From the NCBI RefSeq assembly GCF_016817355.1, contig NZ_JADOTT010000005.1, positions 186,001 to 250,000 of the forward strand: 64,000 bases of DNA, given 5' to 3'. The notes beneath the pieces are model-generated. The model searched no databases. It had not been told where the DNA came from and saw only the letters and a program-made list of their open reading frames with translations. The stretch comes from Maricaulis parjimensis (lineage in GTDB: Bacteria > Pseudomonadota > Alphaproteobacteria > Caulobacterales > Maricaulaceae). Below are positions 25,184-34,708 of this stretch, one piece after another. Numbering within the stretch: position 1 is the stretch's first letter; each line of letters starts with the position of its first letter. Both the position numbers and the translations under genes were made by a program.

Positions 25184-27112
25184 ATGGCACCCATAACCCC
25201 GGCACTTGATCGCATCCAGACTCCGGCGGATCTGCGCAATCTGAGCGTGGAACAGCTGCGCGCTGTCGCAGACGAGCTGCGCGCGGAGACGATCGATGCC
25301 GTGTCGGTGACGGGCGGGCATCTGGGCGCCGGCCTCGGTGTGGTCGAACTGACCACGGCCCTGCACCATGTTTTCGACACGCCGCGCGACACGCTGATCT
25401 GGGATGTCGGCCACCAGTGCTACCCGCACAAGATCCTGACCGGCCGCCGTGACCGCATCCGCACCCTGCGCCAGGGCGGTGGCCTGTCCGGCTTCACCAA
25501 GCGCGCGGAGAGCGAATACGACCCGTTCGGTGCGGCCCACGCCTCCACCTCGATCTCCGCCGGTCTCGGCTTTGCCGTTTCGCGTGATCTGAAGGGTGAG
25601 GACGACCGCAATGTGATCGCCGTGATCGGTGATGGTTCCATGTCTGCGGGCATGGCCTATGAGGCGATGAATAATGCCGGCCATATCGGTGGCCGCCTAA
25701 TCGTCATCCTCAACGATAATGACATGTCCATCGCCCCGCCCGTTGGCGCGATGAGCCATTATTTCGCCCGCCTCGTTTCCTCGCAGGGCTATCGCAGCCT
25801 GCGCAAGCTGGGCAAGGGCGTGGCCAAGGCGCTGCGTGTCGAGGAAGCCGCGCGCCGGGCCGAGGAATACATGCGTGGCATGGCCATGGGCGGCACGCTC
25901 TTCGAAGAGATGGGCTTCCGCTATGTCGGCCCGATCGACGGTCATGATCTCGACCAGCTCGTCCCGGTCCTGCGCAATGTGCGCGACGGGGATAACGGCC
26001 CGGTCCTGATCCATGTCGTCACCCAGAAAGGCAAGGGCTATGCCCCGGCCGAGGCCGCCGACGACAAGTATCACGGTGTCGCCAAGTTCAATGTCGTCAC
26101 CGGCGAACAGCAGAAATCCAAGGCGGATGCGCCCTCTTACACCAAGGTCTTCGCCCAGCAGCTGATCCGCGAGGCGGAAACGGATGAGCGCGTGGTCGGC
26201 ATCACCGCCGCCATGCCGGGCGGTACCGGGCTGGACCTGTTTGCCGAACGCTTCCCGGACCGCATGTTCGATGTCGGTATTGCCGAACAGCACGCTGTCA
26301 CCTTCGCAGCCGGTATGGCGGCGGACGGGATGAAGCCCTTTGCGGCGATCTATTCCACCTTCCTGCAGCGCGGTTATGACCAGGTCGTCCATGATGTGGC
26401 GATCCAGAACCTGCCGGTGCGCTTTGCCATCGACCGGGCCGGACTGGTCGGTGCCGATGGCTGTACCCATGCCGGATCCTTCGATCTGGGCTTCATGGGC
26501 CAGCTTCCGGGCATGGTGATGATGGCCGCGGCCGACGAGGTCGAGCTGGCGCGCATGGTCGCGACGGCGACGCAGATTGACGACCGGCCTTCCGCCTTCC
26601 GCTATCCGCGCGGCAATGGCACCGGGATCGAGATGCCCGAACAGATCACCCCGCTGGAGATCGGCAAGGGCCGCATCGTCCGCGAAGGCTCGCGCATTGC
26701 CATTCTCTCCCTGGGTACGCGCCTGGGTGAAAGCCTCAAGGCGGCTGACGCGCTCGCCGCGCAGGGCTTCTCCACCACGGTGGCCGACGCCCGTTTTGCC
26801 AAACCGCTGGATACCGATTTGATCGCTCGCCTGGCGCGTGAGCATGAAGTCCTGATCACGGTGGAAGAGGGCGCCCAGTGCGGCTTCGGCGGCTTTGTCC
26901 TGCACTGGCTGGCCGATGCCGGCCTGCTGGATCGCGGTCTCAAGGTTCGCACCCTGACCCTGCCGGACATTTTCCAGGACCAGGACACGCCCTACGCCAT
27001 GTATGAAGAAGCCGGTCTCAACGCCCGCCACATCGCCGCCAAGGCGCTGGAAGCCATGGGCCAGGACGAGGCCGCTGCCGAACGCATCGCTGCAGCGCTG
27101 GCGGCGGGTTGA
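25184..27112 (+). CDS. dxs: 1-deoxy-D-xylulose-5-phosphate synthase
   Basis: This 642-residue thiamine-diphosphate enzyme joins pyruvate and glyceraldehyde-3-phosphate in the first step of the MEP isoprenoid pathway. The visible motifs are [14 protein letters not shown], the TPP/Mg site [19 protein letters not shown], the [10 protein letters not shown] segment, [17 protein letters not shown], and the transketolase C-terminal domain. The length is normal. Its TGA overlaps a TTG start for the LytTR gene. Cytoplasmic. No thiamine riboswitch is seen upstream, where only 14 bases separate it from ispA. Confidence 0.97.
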   Translation: MAPITPALDRIQTPADLRNLSVEQLRAVADELRAETIDAVSVTGGHLGAGLGVVELTTALHHVFDTPRDTLIWDVGHQCYPHKILTGRRDRIRTLRQGGGLSGFTKRAESEYDPFGAAHASTSISAGLGFAVSRDLKGEDDRNVIAVIGDGSMSAGMAYEAMNNAGHIGGRLIVILNDNDMSIAPPVGAMSHYFARLVSSQGYRSLRKLGKGVAKALRVEEAARRAEEYMRGMAMGGTLFEEMGFRYVGPIDGHDLDQLVPVLRNVRDGDNGPVLIHVVTQKGKGYAPAEAADDKYHGVAKFNVVTGEQQKSKADAPSYTKVFAQQLIREAETDERVVGITAAMPGGTGLDLFAERFPDRMFDVGIAEQHAVTFAAGMAADGMKPFAAIYSTFLQRGYDQVVHDVAIQNLPVRFAIDRAGLVGADGCTHAGSFDLGFMGQLPGMVMMAAADEVELARMVATATQIDDRPSAFRYPRGNGTGIEMPEQITPLEIGKGRIVREGSRIAILSLGTRLGESLKAADALAAQGFSTTVADARFAKPLDTDLIARLAREHEVLITVEEGAQCGFGGFVLHWLADAGLLDRGLKVRTLTLPDIFQDQDTPYAMYEEAGLNARHIAAKALEAMGQDEAAAERIAAALAAG

Positions 27113-27963
27113 GCGAGGGCGGAGCCGAAACGGGCCTGAGTCCTATCCGGAGGATCCGGGCGCTTCTGTCGTCCAGTCCGGCGCTTCTTGTTTGCCTGTG
27201 CGGCACACTGCTCTTCTTTATCGGCTATAGCGTCGTCTTCCGCCTGACGACATCCAACCCCTTGATGGAAGATATTGGCTCGGCCTTGGCCAATGCCGGG
27301 TCGCTGGGCTTGTGGGCCTTCGGGACGATCACGCTCATCCGGCAGCGCGTCATGTCCTGGCCGGTCTGGCTGCAGGGCCTGTTTCACGCCGTGGCAGCCC
27401 CGGTTTTTGCTGTCGGCTGGTATGCCAGTGTCATCATCCTGCTGGGTTGGTCGCACGGGTCCTTGAGTGCCGGCTTCTCGGTCCAGCCTTTCATCGGTGC
27501 AGCCTTCATCTGGCAGATGTTCCAGGGGATGGGGCTGTATGGCGGCGTGGCCGCACTCGCCTATTCCATCGCCTTCCGCGAGGAGCTGCTCGCGCTGCAG
27601 GCGGTTGCTGGCGCAGAAGCGGCGAGACCGAAAGATGCGGCGCAGCGTGTCATGGCCCGGATCGGGGATGAGTGGATGCCCCTGGCGCTTGACGAGATCC
27701 TCCTGGTCTCCGGTGCGGGGGATTATGCCGAACTCACAACAGCGAACGGCCGCCATCTTTCCCGCAAGAGCCTGAGCGAGTTCGAGGCGCTGCTGCCCGA
27801 GGCGAGTTTTGTCCGGGTTCACCGTTCCCACATCGTCAATCTGGAAGCGGTGCTGCGGGCCGAGCCGGCCGGCAATGGCTGTATGAGCCTGCAATTGCTT
27901 GGCGGGGAAAGCGTGAAGACCAGCCGCGCCGGCGCGCAGAAGATGCGGGCCCTGTCGATTTGA
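27109..27963 (+). CDS. Membrane-anchored LytTR-type DNA-binding regulator
   Basis: This 284-residue protein starts at TTG 27109 in a TTGA overlap with the dxs stop. Residues about 20-165 form four predicted membrane helices ([63 protein letters not shown]). A C-terminal LytTR domain (about 185-284) follows, with [17 protein letters not shown], the [12 protein letters not shown] motif and a [11 protein letters not shown] end. LytTR domains bind direct-repeat DNA sites, so this is likely a membrane-tethered transcription factor. The signal and targets are unknown. Nothing resembling a sensor kinase is adjacent. Confidence 0.86.
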   Translation: MSEGGAETGLSPIRRIRALLSSSPALLVCLCGTLLFFIGYSVVFRLTTSNPLMEDIGSALANAGSLGLWAFGTITLIRQRVMSWPVWLQGLFHAVAAPVFAVGWYASVIILLGWSHGSLSAGFSVQPFIGAAFIWQMFQGMGLYGGVAALAYSIAFREELLALQAVAGAEAARPKDAAQRVMARIGDEWMPLALDEILLVSGAGDYAELTTANGRHLSRKSLSEFEALLPEASFVRVHRSHIVNLEAVLRAEPAGNGCMSLQLLGGESVKTSRAGAQKMRALSI

Positions 27964-28095
27964 CCGTTTCTTGTGTCGCTTCACCGGCAATCTCGCAGAT
28001 TTACAGAGTTTTTCCGGACCGCTCCCGGCACCGGTCTATCCCTCGTTGAACGCCGCGATATCGGATCGTGGATGCTTTGCGAATGGGAAATGACC

Positions 28096-29457
28096 ATGTT
28101 CGACTGGATGGGCCGGCTGGCCGGAGGCGTCTGGCACGCCGCAATGACACGCTCTCTGCCCCTGGCCATGGCCGGCAGCGCGCTGGGCGCAGCGGTGCTG
28201 ATGGCGGGCAGTGTCACACCGCCGCTGCCAGCCCAGGAAGTGGCGGTTGAGACGGTTCTCTACCGGGACGCTTTCGTGTGGACCGGGGCGGGGTTCGAAC
28301 AGCGCGATTTTGCGGTGGCCGGCGAGCGCTTTGTCGACCCGGCCAGGGTCCGGGCCGACCGGGTGGTGACGCTGGACGGGCAGTATGTTCTGCCGCCCTT
28401 TGGCGAAGGCCATACGCACAAATTCGAGACCGAGTGGACCGTGCAGCGCTTTTCCCCGGAAATGCTGCGCCAGGGTGTCTTCTATGCCCGCAATCCCGGC
28501 GCCTATGCGCCGAACATCGCGCGCATCCGTCCGCTCCTGGCGACGCGCGACACGGTGGATGTCAGCTTTTCCATGGGCGGGCTCACAGCGCCCCATGGTC
28601 ATCCCGAGGGCGCTTATATCGAGGTCATGACGCAGTTCTGGTATAGCGGCTTTACCCGTGAGGATTTCGTCGGCGAGGCCTTTCATCCGGTCGAGACACG
28701 GGATGAGGTCGAGGCGGCTATTGCACGTGTGCAGGCGCAGGGCGCGGATTTCGTCAAAATCTTCCTGCAAAATTCCGACACGCATGCCGAGCGCGCGCGC
28801 TTGCTGGCCGACCCGGACTATCGCAATGCCCGCGACTATCCGGATTTTGACTCCATCGTCGGTCTCGATCCGGCCCTCGCCGCCCCCGCGGTGCAGATCG
28901 CCCATGCGCGCGGGCTGAGCGTCGGTGCCCACGTCTCCAACGCGGCGGATTTCCGCGTCGCTGTCGAGGCGGGCGTCGACATGATCCTCCACATGCCGGG
29001 CGCGTCCTGGGAGCCGGGCTATGGTCTGCCAAGCGAAGTCCCCGCTGCCGACGTGCTGGCGCTCGCCGCTCAGCGGGGCATCCCGGTCGTGGCGACGGCT
29101 GCCGTCCGCCTCAATCCCGAGCATCAGGACGTGATGGATGAGGTCCACCACACCGTGCTGGCGGCGCTGCATGAAGCGGGGGTTCCGATCCGCATCGGCA
29201 TCGACAATTTCGGCCTCACCACGCGGGATGAGATCGACTATCAGCGCGCGGTCGGCATTCTGGATGACCTGGCCCTGATCCAGGCCTGGATCGCGACCGG
29301 TCGCGAGATTTTCCCGGAACGGGCCATCGGCGCCATTGAACCGGGATTTGAGGCCAGCTTCCTCGTGCTGGACGCCGATCCGCTCACCGATTTCTCGACA
29401 CTCGACCGGATCGTCGTGCGCGTGAAAGAAGGCCAGGTGCTGGAGCTGGAGGACTAG
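28096..29457 (+). CDS. Exported amidohydrolase-family protein
   Basis: This is a 453-residue protein. The start at 28096 is chosen because GGGAAA precedes it and a signal-anchor helix follows (SLPLAMAGSALGAAVLMAG); ATG codons at 28072 and 28090 are alternatives. The amidohydrolase TIM-barrel shows FGEGHTHKFE (the HxH metal pair), DFVKIFLQNS, GAHVSNAADF and MILHMPG. Later comes GIDNFG in place of the usual catalytic DxG/S region, and a terminal ASFLVLDADPL segment typical of composite amidohydrolases. The substrate is unknown; dipeptidase- or imidazolonepropionase-like relatives act on small amides. It ends four bases inside the convergent S41 peptidase gene. Confidence 0.83.
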   Translation: MFDWMGRLAGGVWHAAMTRSLPLAMAGSALGAAVLMAGSVTPPLPAQEVAVETVLYRDAFVWTGAGFEQRDFAVAGERFVDPARVRADRVVTLDGQYVLPPFGEGHTHKFETEWTVQRFSPEMLRQGVFYARNPGAYAPNIARIRPLLATRDTVDVSFSMGGLTAPHGHPEGAYIEVMTQFWYSGFTREDFVGEAFHPVETRDEVEAAIARVQAQGADFVKIFLQNSDTHAERARLLADPDYRNARDYPDFDSIVGLDPALAAPAVQIAHARGLSVGAHVSNAADFRVAVEAGVDMILHMPGASWEPGYGLPSEVPAADVLALAAQRGIPVVATAAVRLNPEHQDVMDEVHHTVLAALHEAGVPIRIGIDNFGLTTRDEIDYQRAVGILDDLALIQAWIATGREIFPERAIGAIEPGFEASFLVLDADPLTDFSTLDRIVVRVKEGQVLELED

Positions 29458-30860
29458 TTGGCGGCCGCCATCCGTGCTGCCACCGCCCGTACCGCGGCAC
29501 CGTGTGACGCCACCGGGTCCGCCGGGTCGAACACGGTGAGCGGCCAGTCCGGTTCCAGGCCGATCCCCTCGTAGACCATGCCGTCCGCATCCGCGAATAT
29601 CTCGTTGGCCAGTTCGACATACCAGCCATTGGGCAGGGGTTTGGCGAGCGGGGTGGAGAAGGCGCCGCGTGTGGTCTGGCCGGCCTGGGTGACATGGGGC
29701 AGCTGGCGCAGCATCAAGGTCGTGATCTCGCCGGCGGAGACGGTGACGTCGCTGGTCAGCACGGTGACAGGGCCGCTGTATCGTACACCTTCGGCCGGTT
29801 CGATCCGGTAGGTGATGTCGGGATTTCCGTCCCAGTCCGTTCGCACTGAATAACCGTCAAAGGCCTCAGTGGTGAAGTGGCTGGCGATGGCACGGGTCAC
29901 GGCGTCATAACCGCCGCGATTGTTCGACAGGTCCAGGATCACGCCATCAAGCCCGGCGAATTCGGTCAGGGCCTCGTCGAGCATGGTGTGCAGGGCGGCC
30001 AGCTCCCCGGCGGCCCAGTCTGGCGTGCCCGGCTCGAGCGTGTCGTCGAACCCGCCCATGGTGAAGATCTGGATATAGCCGATCCGGCCATCAATCGTGC
30101 CGACGATCACCCGGTCATTGAGGATGTGGCGGGCGCCCGGATCGAGCACGTCATTCATCAGCCCATCGATGATCCCGATCAGCCAGGGTGTTTCGCCCAT
30201 GCCCGCATGGATCATCGGCAGGGTCTCGCCCAGCCCGTATTGCGCCCGGTGGCGCTCCCCATCGAATTGAGCAATCAGCTTGGTATGGCTGTCGCCCAAG
30301 GGTTCGATCATGGCGGAGAGGAGGGCAAAGAAATCCGCATCGCTCTCCACATCGGCAAGACCGGCGCGGGCCTCGTCGATCCGGGCGGTCCAATCCACGC
30401 CGCGACGCTCGAAGAAGGCATAGTGCTGTTGGAAAATCGAGGCGAAGATGTCCAGAGTCCCGGCATGGCCGGACAGGTCCCGGGCACCGCAGCGGCCGGG
30501 CAGGGCGTCGAGCCGGTCGAAGATCGTGTGACCGTCACCGGGCAGGTATTCGAATTGGGCGCGGTCCGGGGAGACCGGCGTGACATAGCGGTATTCCACC
30601 TGGCTCATCAGGGTGGGGCCGTCCTGGGCCGTGCGATAGCAGCCGGCCGGCGTGTCCTGCCAGCGCGTGATCCCGGCCGGGCCGATCTCCAGGATCCAGC
30701 CATAGTCGCCATTGTGCCAGACACCCTGCGCCGCAGGCAGAATTCCGGCTTCATTCTGGATTGGCTGGCGGCCGGCTGGCGGCGTCATATCCATCTCGCA
30801 GGCCGACAGACCCAAGGCGGCGATCAGGCAAAGCGGTGCAGTCGGGGACAGGCGAAACAC
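29454..30860 (-). CDS. S41-family (C-terminal processing-like) peptidase lipoprotein
   Basis: This is a 468-residue predicted lipoprotein. The GTG at 30860 lies seven bases after TTGGAG and opens a short signal peptide with the lipobox LSAC. The C-terminal half is an S41 peptidase domain: IGYIQIFTMGGF, DGVILDLSNNRGGYD, and TSDVTVSAGEITTLML with the catalytic-type Ser after TV, ending in YEGIGLEPDWPL. There is no PDZ domain visible; the N-terminal 150 residues instead hold a Cys-containing beta region. It should act in the periplasm on peptides or tails of proteins. It is downstream of the TetR gene on the same strand (53 bases). Confidence 0.85.
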   Translation of the reverse strand: MFRLSPTAPLCLIAALGLSACEMDMTPPAGRQPIQNEAGILPAAQGVWHNGDYGWILEIGPAGITRWQDTPAGCYRTAQDGPTLMSQVEYRYVTPVSPDRAQFEYLPGDGHTIFDRLDALPGRCGARDLSGHAGTLDIFASIFQQHYAFFERRGVDWTARIDEARAGLADVESDADFFALLSAMIEPLGDSHTKLIAQFDGERHRAQYGLGETLPMIHAGMGETPWLIGIIDGLMNDVLDPGARHILNDRVIVGTIDGRIGYIQIFTMGGFDDTLEPGTPDWAAGELAALHTMLDEALTEFAGLDGVILDLSNNRGGYDAVTRAIASHFTTEAFDGYSVRTDWDGNPDITYRIEPAEGVRYSGPVTVLTSDVTVSAGEITTLMLRQLPHVTQAGQTTRGAFSTPLAKPLPNGWYVELANEIFADADGMVYEGIGLEPDWPLTVFDPADPVASHGAAVRAVAARMAAAN

Positions 30861-30913
30861 AGGCACACTCCAAAAATGACTGCGGTCATCTTTAGTCGCT
30901 TCGCGCCGGGCAA

Positions 30914-31495
30914 TCAAGGGCCTGTATAGCCGGCGAGGGTGCACAATGTGCGCAGGCGTTCTCCCAGCCGGTCGTCCAGACGATCGGCCTGTCCCGTGAC
31001 CTGCGCTTCCCGGATCGTGCCGGTGATCAGGGTCAAACCCAGATCGGCCAGTGCGGCCGGGTCGGTCGCACGATCAAACCCGGCGTTTCGGGCCAGCTGT
31101 GTCATCCGTTCCAGCAGGGCAACGTCAATCTCGCGCTCGACAGCCTGGATGGACGGCGTGGCGGGTGCCTGTTCCGATTTGGCCGTCCACATGCGCGGTG
31201 AGGCCGCCGCGCCGCTGACACTGGCGCGCGCCAGGGCCAGCCATTGCTCGGGCAGGGAGGGTATGCCGGACAGGTCGGTTTCCAGCCCGCCCTGCATGGC
31301 GGCGCGGTACCAGTCGGCCAGCACATCCGCCTTGCCGGGAAAATGGTTGAAGAAGGTTCCCTTGGCGACGCCGGCGAGCGCGACGATCTGGTCGACACTC
31401 ACCGCTTCATAGCCATGGTGTTCGATCAGCTGCACCGCAGCCTCGTAAAGGGCTTTGCGAACCGCCCGCTTTTTGGTTTCTCTCTTGCCAGTCAT
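30914..31495 (-). CDS. TetR/AcrR-family transcriptional regulator
   Basis: This is a 193-residue repressor-type regulator. The N-terminal HTH (residues about 10-55) reads ALYEAAVQLIEHHGYEAVSVDQIVALAGVAKGTFFNHFPGKADVL, a standard TetR pattern, and the ligand domain follows. The start at 31495 opens directly on this domain. Targets are unknown; the downstream S41 peptidase gene and the divergent tlyA gene are the obvious candidates. A GTGAC-N4-GTCAC dyad at 31517-31530 lies just upstream and could be its own operator. Confidence 0.92.
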   Translation of the reverse strand: MTGKRETKKRAVRKALYEAAVQLIEHHGYEAVSVDQIVALAGVAKGTFFNHFPGKADVLADWYRAAMQGGLETDLSGIPSLPEQWLALARASVSGAAASPRMWTAKSEQAPATPSIQAVEREIDVALLERMTQLARNAGFDRATDPAALADLGLTLITGTIREAQVTGQADRLDDRLGERLRTLCTLAGYTGP

Positions 31496-31516
31496 GGCGT
31501 GACTATGCGCTGCGTC

Positions 31517-31530
31517 GTGACCCCAGTCAC
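31517..31530. promoter_or_regulatory. Candidate operator dyad between tetR-type gene and tlyA
   Basis: GTGAC-CCCA-GTCAC is a perfect dyad in the 51-base gap between the divergent TetR and tlyA starts. A partly matching CGTGACT copy lies about 17 bases before it. The gap is so short that a bound regulator would cover both promoters. Confidence 0.35.
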
Positions 31531-31546
31531 TTTTCATGGACACGCC

Positions 31547-32284
31547 ATGCGCGCCGATCGCTATCTTGTCGACCACGGACATTTTGAAACCCGGGCCAAG
31601 GCCCAGGAGGCGATTGCGGCTGGCAAGGTGGTGGTGAATGGCCAGGTCCTGACCAAGCCTTCGCAGAAAATTCCCGACGGCGCCGAGGTGACGGCCGAGG
31701 CGGCCCATCCCTGGGTGTCGCGCGCGGCGCTCAAACTGGTCGCAGCGCTGGACGAATTCGGGATCGATCCGGCGGGGCGGGTCTGTCTGGATGTGGGCGC
31801 GTCGACCGGGGGCTTTACCCAGGTCCTGCTGTCACGCGGGGCGGCGAAGGTCTATGCGGTCGATGTCGGCCGGGACCAGCTGCACGCCTCGCTTCAGGCG
31901 GATGCGCGGGTCGTGTCGATGGAAGGCACGGACGCCCGGTCATTGGCGGCGGACATGTTCTGCGAACCGCCCTCGCTGCTGGTCTGCGATGCCAGCTTCA
32001 TATCCTTGCTGAAACTGTTGCCGCCCGTGCTGCCGCTGACGGCGGCGCGCAGCGATTTGATCGCCTTGATCAAGCCCCAGTTCGAGGTCGGCAGGGCCTC
32101 GATCGGCAAGGGCGGCCTGGTGAAAAGCGACAGCGACCGCGAACGGGCGGTCGCAGACGTACGCTCAGGCTTCGAGGGGCTGGAGGGCGTCTCGGTTACT
32201 TCGGTCATCGACAGTCCCATAAAAGGCGGTGACGGCAATCAGGAATACCTTATGGCCGCCACGCGCCGTTTCCAACCGGATTGA
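31547..32284 (+). CDS. tlyA: TlyA-family rRNA methyltransferase / hemolysin-like protein
   Basis: This is a 245-residue protein with an N-terminal S4 RNA-binding domain (MRADRYLVDHGHFETRAKAQEAIAAGKVVVNG) and a C-terminal FtsJ-type methyltransferase domain starting LDVGASTGGFTQVLL. Members modify ribosomal RNA 2'-hydroxyls (TlyA acts on 16S and 23S RNA and gives capreomycin sensitivity). The KPQFEVGRASIGKGGLVKS segment is family-typical. The start at 31547 opens the S4 domain; the frame is open further upstream but lies over the TetR gene. It is convergent with the glycine-zipper protein gene. Confidence 0.94.
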   Translation: MRADRYLVDHGHFETRAKAQEAIAAGKVVVNGQVLTKPSQKIPDGAEVTAEAAHPWVSRAALKLVAALDEFGIDPAGRVCLDVGASTGGFTQVLLSRGAAKVYAVDVGRDQLHASLQADARVVSMEGTDARSLAADMFCEPPSLLVCDASFISLLKLLPPVLPLTAARSDLIALIKPQFEVGRASIGKGGLVKSDSDRERAVADVRSGFEGLEGVSVTSVIDSPIKGGDGNQEYLMAATRRFQPD

Positions 32285-32300
32285 TCCGGTCCCGCAGCAC

Positions 32301-33041
32301 TTACTCGCCGTATGTGTCCGCGGGGCGCCAGATCCCGTCCATGCCCTGGCACATGTAGACCTGGTCGGTATAGGCCTCTCCATAGGCATTGAGCCGGCGC
32401 GTCTGGGACCATTGGCACTGGCCATTGGCCGGCGCCGCGGCCGTATTGTAGATGCGGGCTTCGGCACGCTGTTCCGATCCGCCCAGCAGCTCGCCCGAGG
32501 AACCGTAATCCTCATAGGCGTAATTGCCACCGCCGCCATTGTCGTCGGCATAGTAATACTCGTCCGAATAGCCGTCGTCGTAATAGCTGTCCTGATAGCC
32601 ATAACCGGAGGGCTTGCCGGCATAGGGATCGGAAGCGCGATAGGTCTGGCGGCCGCAATCATCACCACCGGCGATACCGGCCCCGATCACGGCACCGACA
32701 CCCGCGCCGGCAATCGTGCCGACTTCCTCGGCATTGCCGCGGTCGCGGTGTTCATAACGGCGGTCATAGCGCGAATGATGGCGGGCGCGATCATCCCAGC
32801 GGGCACGGCGGTCATACCGGTCCGGGCGGCCATGGCGGTTATTATTGCTGTCATCGGCCAGTTCATTGCCGATCACGGCGCCCAGAATGCCACCAATGAT
32901 GGCGCCGGCGACCTGACGGTTCTGACGGGCATTCTCGCATTCCTGGTAGGATTGCGCCTGATAGGACTGGGCCTGGGCGACGGCCGGAACACAAACGGTC
33001 AGGGCCGAGGCGGCGAGCAGGGCGGGGGTCAGCAATTTCAT
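32301..33041 (-). CDS. Exported glycine-zipper 2TM-domain protein
   Basis: This is a 246-residue exported protein. Two adjacent ATGs (33044, 33041) follow GGAGG; the second gives better spacing and opens a signal peptide ending AVAQAQ. A glycine zipper (VAGAIIGGILGAVIGNELA) and a second small GAGVGAVIGAGIAGG stretch suggest membrane insertion or self-assembly. Between them is an Arg/Asp-rich linker (DRYDRRARWDDRARHHSRYD), then a Tyr/Gly/Asp-rich part and a Cys-framed C-terminal domain (CQWSQTRRLNAYGE...YMCQG). That last domain resembles the end of the neighbouring protein at 33236-34708, so the two are tandem paralogues. Confidence 0.83.
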   Translation of the reverse strand: MKLLTPALLAASALTVCVPAVAQAQSYQAQSYQECENARQNRQVAGAIIGGILGAVIGNELADDSNNNRHGRPDRYDRRARWDDRARHHSRYDRRYEHRDRGNAEEVGTIAGAGVGAVIGAGIAGGDDCGRQTYRASDPYAGKPSGYGYQDSYYDDGYSDEYYYADDNGGGGNYAYEDYGSSGELLGGSEQRAEARIYNTAAAPANGQCQWSQTRRLNAYGEAYTDQVYMCQGMDGIWRPADTYGE

Positions 33042-33181
33042 CATGTGCCTCCAGAATGGGACGGGACATATCATCCCGGTGTTGACGCCACACTCGCACG
33101 GGCCCGATGAGCCCAGCATGAACAGCTTCCTGAACAATTCGCAAGATTCAGGCCGCTCCGGAGGCCGGGCTCCGGACAGCA

Positions 33182-33211
33182 AAAAGGGCGGGTGTCGCCA
33201 CCCGCCCTTTT
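33182..33211 (-). terminator. Intrinsic terminator after the Arg-rich zipper protein
   Basis: On the minus strand AAAAGGGCGGGTG pairs perfectly with CACCCGCCCTTTT (13-base stem, 4-base loop), followed by further T. It lies 25 bases beyond the stop of the 33236-34708 gene and separates it from the paralogue at 32301-33041, so the two genes have separate transcripts. Confidence 0.9.
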
Positions 33212-33235
33212 CGGCATCCGGTCTTTGGACAGATC

Positions 33236-34708
33236 CTATTGCCGGTAGGCGACCTGCCAGTCGCCATAGCCATCCCGGCACATGCGGACACGGTCATAAT
33301 TATAAGTGCCGTCGGGCATGTAGATTTCCGCATCCCCCCAGCGGCATTCCACGCCGGCATTGTAATAGGTCTCGCGGATGATGATGGCCCCGCGGACACC
33401 GGAATACGGGTTGGCCCAGTAATAGGGCTGGCCGTAATCGAAGGCGTAATTCATGGCGTAGTGATACTGCGCCCGGTCGCAATCATCGAACCGGTCCAGG
33501 CTGGAGCCCAGCACGGCGCCGAAACCGGCCCCGACCAGGATGCCTGCGCCGACATTGTCGTCACCGGCGGCATAGCCTCCGACCAGGGCGCCCAGCAGGG
33601 CCCCGACCACGGCGCCGTCACCATTGCCATTATAGCGGCACAGACCGTCATAATAGGCGAAGTTCCGGCTGTTATAGCCATGATTGTAATAGGTGCGGTG
33701 ATAGCGCCAGCGGCTCGACGGGCCCCAATGACCGTAATAGCGGCTGGAGTTCCAGCCATGGTTCATATGGCGGATCCAGCGCAATTGCTGCTGGCGGCGG
33801 GCGCGGTCCCGATAGAAGTTCCGGCGGCGCTCCGCATATTCCCAGCGGCGGCGGTCATGATGCGCGCCCGGACGGCGGTTCGGTCCCCGGTCCCAGCGAT
33901 TGTCGCGGCCGGGACGGCGATCATACCGGCTATCGCGGCCGGGACGGCGGTCCCAGCGATTATCCCGGTCCGGACGGTGCCCATAGCGGCCATCGCGGTC
34001 GCCGCGGCCGGCGAAACGATTGTCACGATCCGGGCGACGGTCAAAGCGGTCATCCCGGCCCGGATTGCGGACGCCATCCCGGCGGCTGTCGCGGCCCGGA
34101 TTTCTCACACCATCACGGCGCGGACCCCGGTCCGGATTGCGCACGCCATCCCGGCGGCTGTCTCGGTCGCTGGACCAATTGCCGTCGCGGCGACCCGGAT
34201 TTCTCACACCATCCCGGCGCGGCCCGCGGTCCGGATTGCGGACATCATCGCGGCGCCCCGGTGTCCGGTTGGCGACGTCCCGGCGGGGTGGTTGCTGCGT
34301 GCGTTCAACCGGCCGCATGACCGGGCGGCGCGCGCCCCGGTCGGCCTGCTCGCGCGGTGCGACGGCGCGGTCCGTATTGCGCGGATTGCGGCCCGGGCCG
34401 CGGGCATAATCGCCGCGTCCGCCCCGATTGTCAGCGGTCTGGCGATTGCCGCGATTGCCACGGTCACCGGAGGATTGTCGATTGTCACGCTGGGGCCGGG
34501 CCTCGCTGCGCCCCTGGCGCTGAGAGCCATCGCGGCCATCCTGACGGCGGCCACCACGATCCCCGCGCGCGCCACGATCGCCGCGATCACCGCGCTCGGC
34601 CCCGCGTTCCTGGCGCTGGGCTTCGGCCGGCGCCACATCCAGCAGGGCCGGTGTGAGAAGAAGGGCTGCGAGTGCCGCGCCCATCAGACGGATTTTGCGT
34701 GGTGTCAT
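33236..34708 (-). CDS. Large Arg/Asp-repeat exported protein with a glycine-zipper C-terminus
   Basis: This is a 490-residue exported protein. The signal peptide (RLMGAALAALLLTPALLDVAPAEA) is followed by about 270 residues of low-complexity Arg/Asp/Gly repeats. These include units of the form RRDGVRNPGR and DRNPDRGP (residues about 150-220) and RPGRDNRWDRR / RPGRDSRYDRR (about 225-285). The C-terminal part is ordered: a Tyr-rich region, then the glycine zipper VVGALLGALVGGYAAGDDNVGAGILVGAGFGAVLG, and a Cys-framed end (ECRWGDAEIYMPDG...RMCRDG). The strong basic charge of the repeats suggests binding to acidic surface polymers or nucleic acid (inference). It is paralogous to 32301-33041. Confidence 0.8.
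   Translation of the reverse strand: MTPRKIRLMGAALAALLLTPALLDVAPAEAQRQERGAERGDRGDRGARGDRGGRRQDGRDGSQRQGRSEARPQRDNRQSSGDRGNRGNRQTADNRGGRGDYARGPGRNPRNTDRAVAPREQADRGARRPVMRPVERTQQPPRRDVANRTPGRRDDVRNPDRGPRRDGVRNPGRRDGNWSSDRDSRRDGVRNPDRGPRRDGVRNPGRDSRRDGVRNPGRDDRFDRRPDRDNRFAGRGDRDGRYGHRPDRDNRWDRRPGRDSRYDRRPGRDNRWDRGPNRRPGAHHDRRRWEYAERRRNFYRDRARRQQQLRWIRHMNHGWNSSRYYGHWGPSSRWRYHRTYYNHGYNSRNFAYYDGLCRYNGNGDGAVVGALLGALVGGYAAGDDNVGAGILVGAGFGAVLGSSLDRFDDCDRAQYHYAMNYAFDYGQPYYWANPYSGVRGAIIIRETYYNAGVECRWGDAEIYMPDGTYNYDRVRMCRDGYGDWQVAYRQ
33880..34260. repeat. Degenerate tandem repeats inside the Arg-rich gene
   Basis: The DNA coding residues about 150-285 is a run of imperfect repeats of roughly 30-45 bases, for example the CATCCCGGCGGCTGTC copies near 34074 and 34148 and the GCGATTGTCGCGGCCGGGACGGCG / GCGATTATCCCGG copies near 33896-33965. 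Such tracts can gain or lose units by slippage. Confidence 0.6.

Noticed and set aside
25184-25200. Thiamine riboswitch ahead of dxs
   Set aside because: Only 14 bases lie between ispA and dxs, with no room for a thiamine aptamer.
33880-34260. Possible CRISPR array
   Set aside because: The repeats are irregular, lack spacers of uniform length, lie within a coding frame that keeps its reading frame, and have no cas genes nearby.
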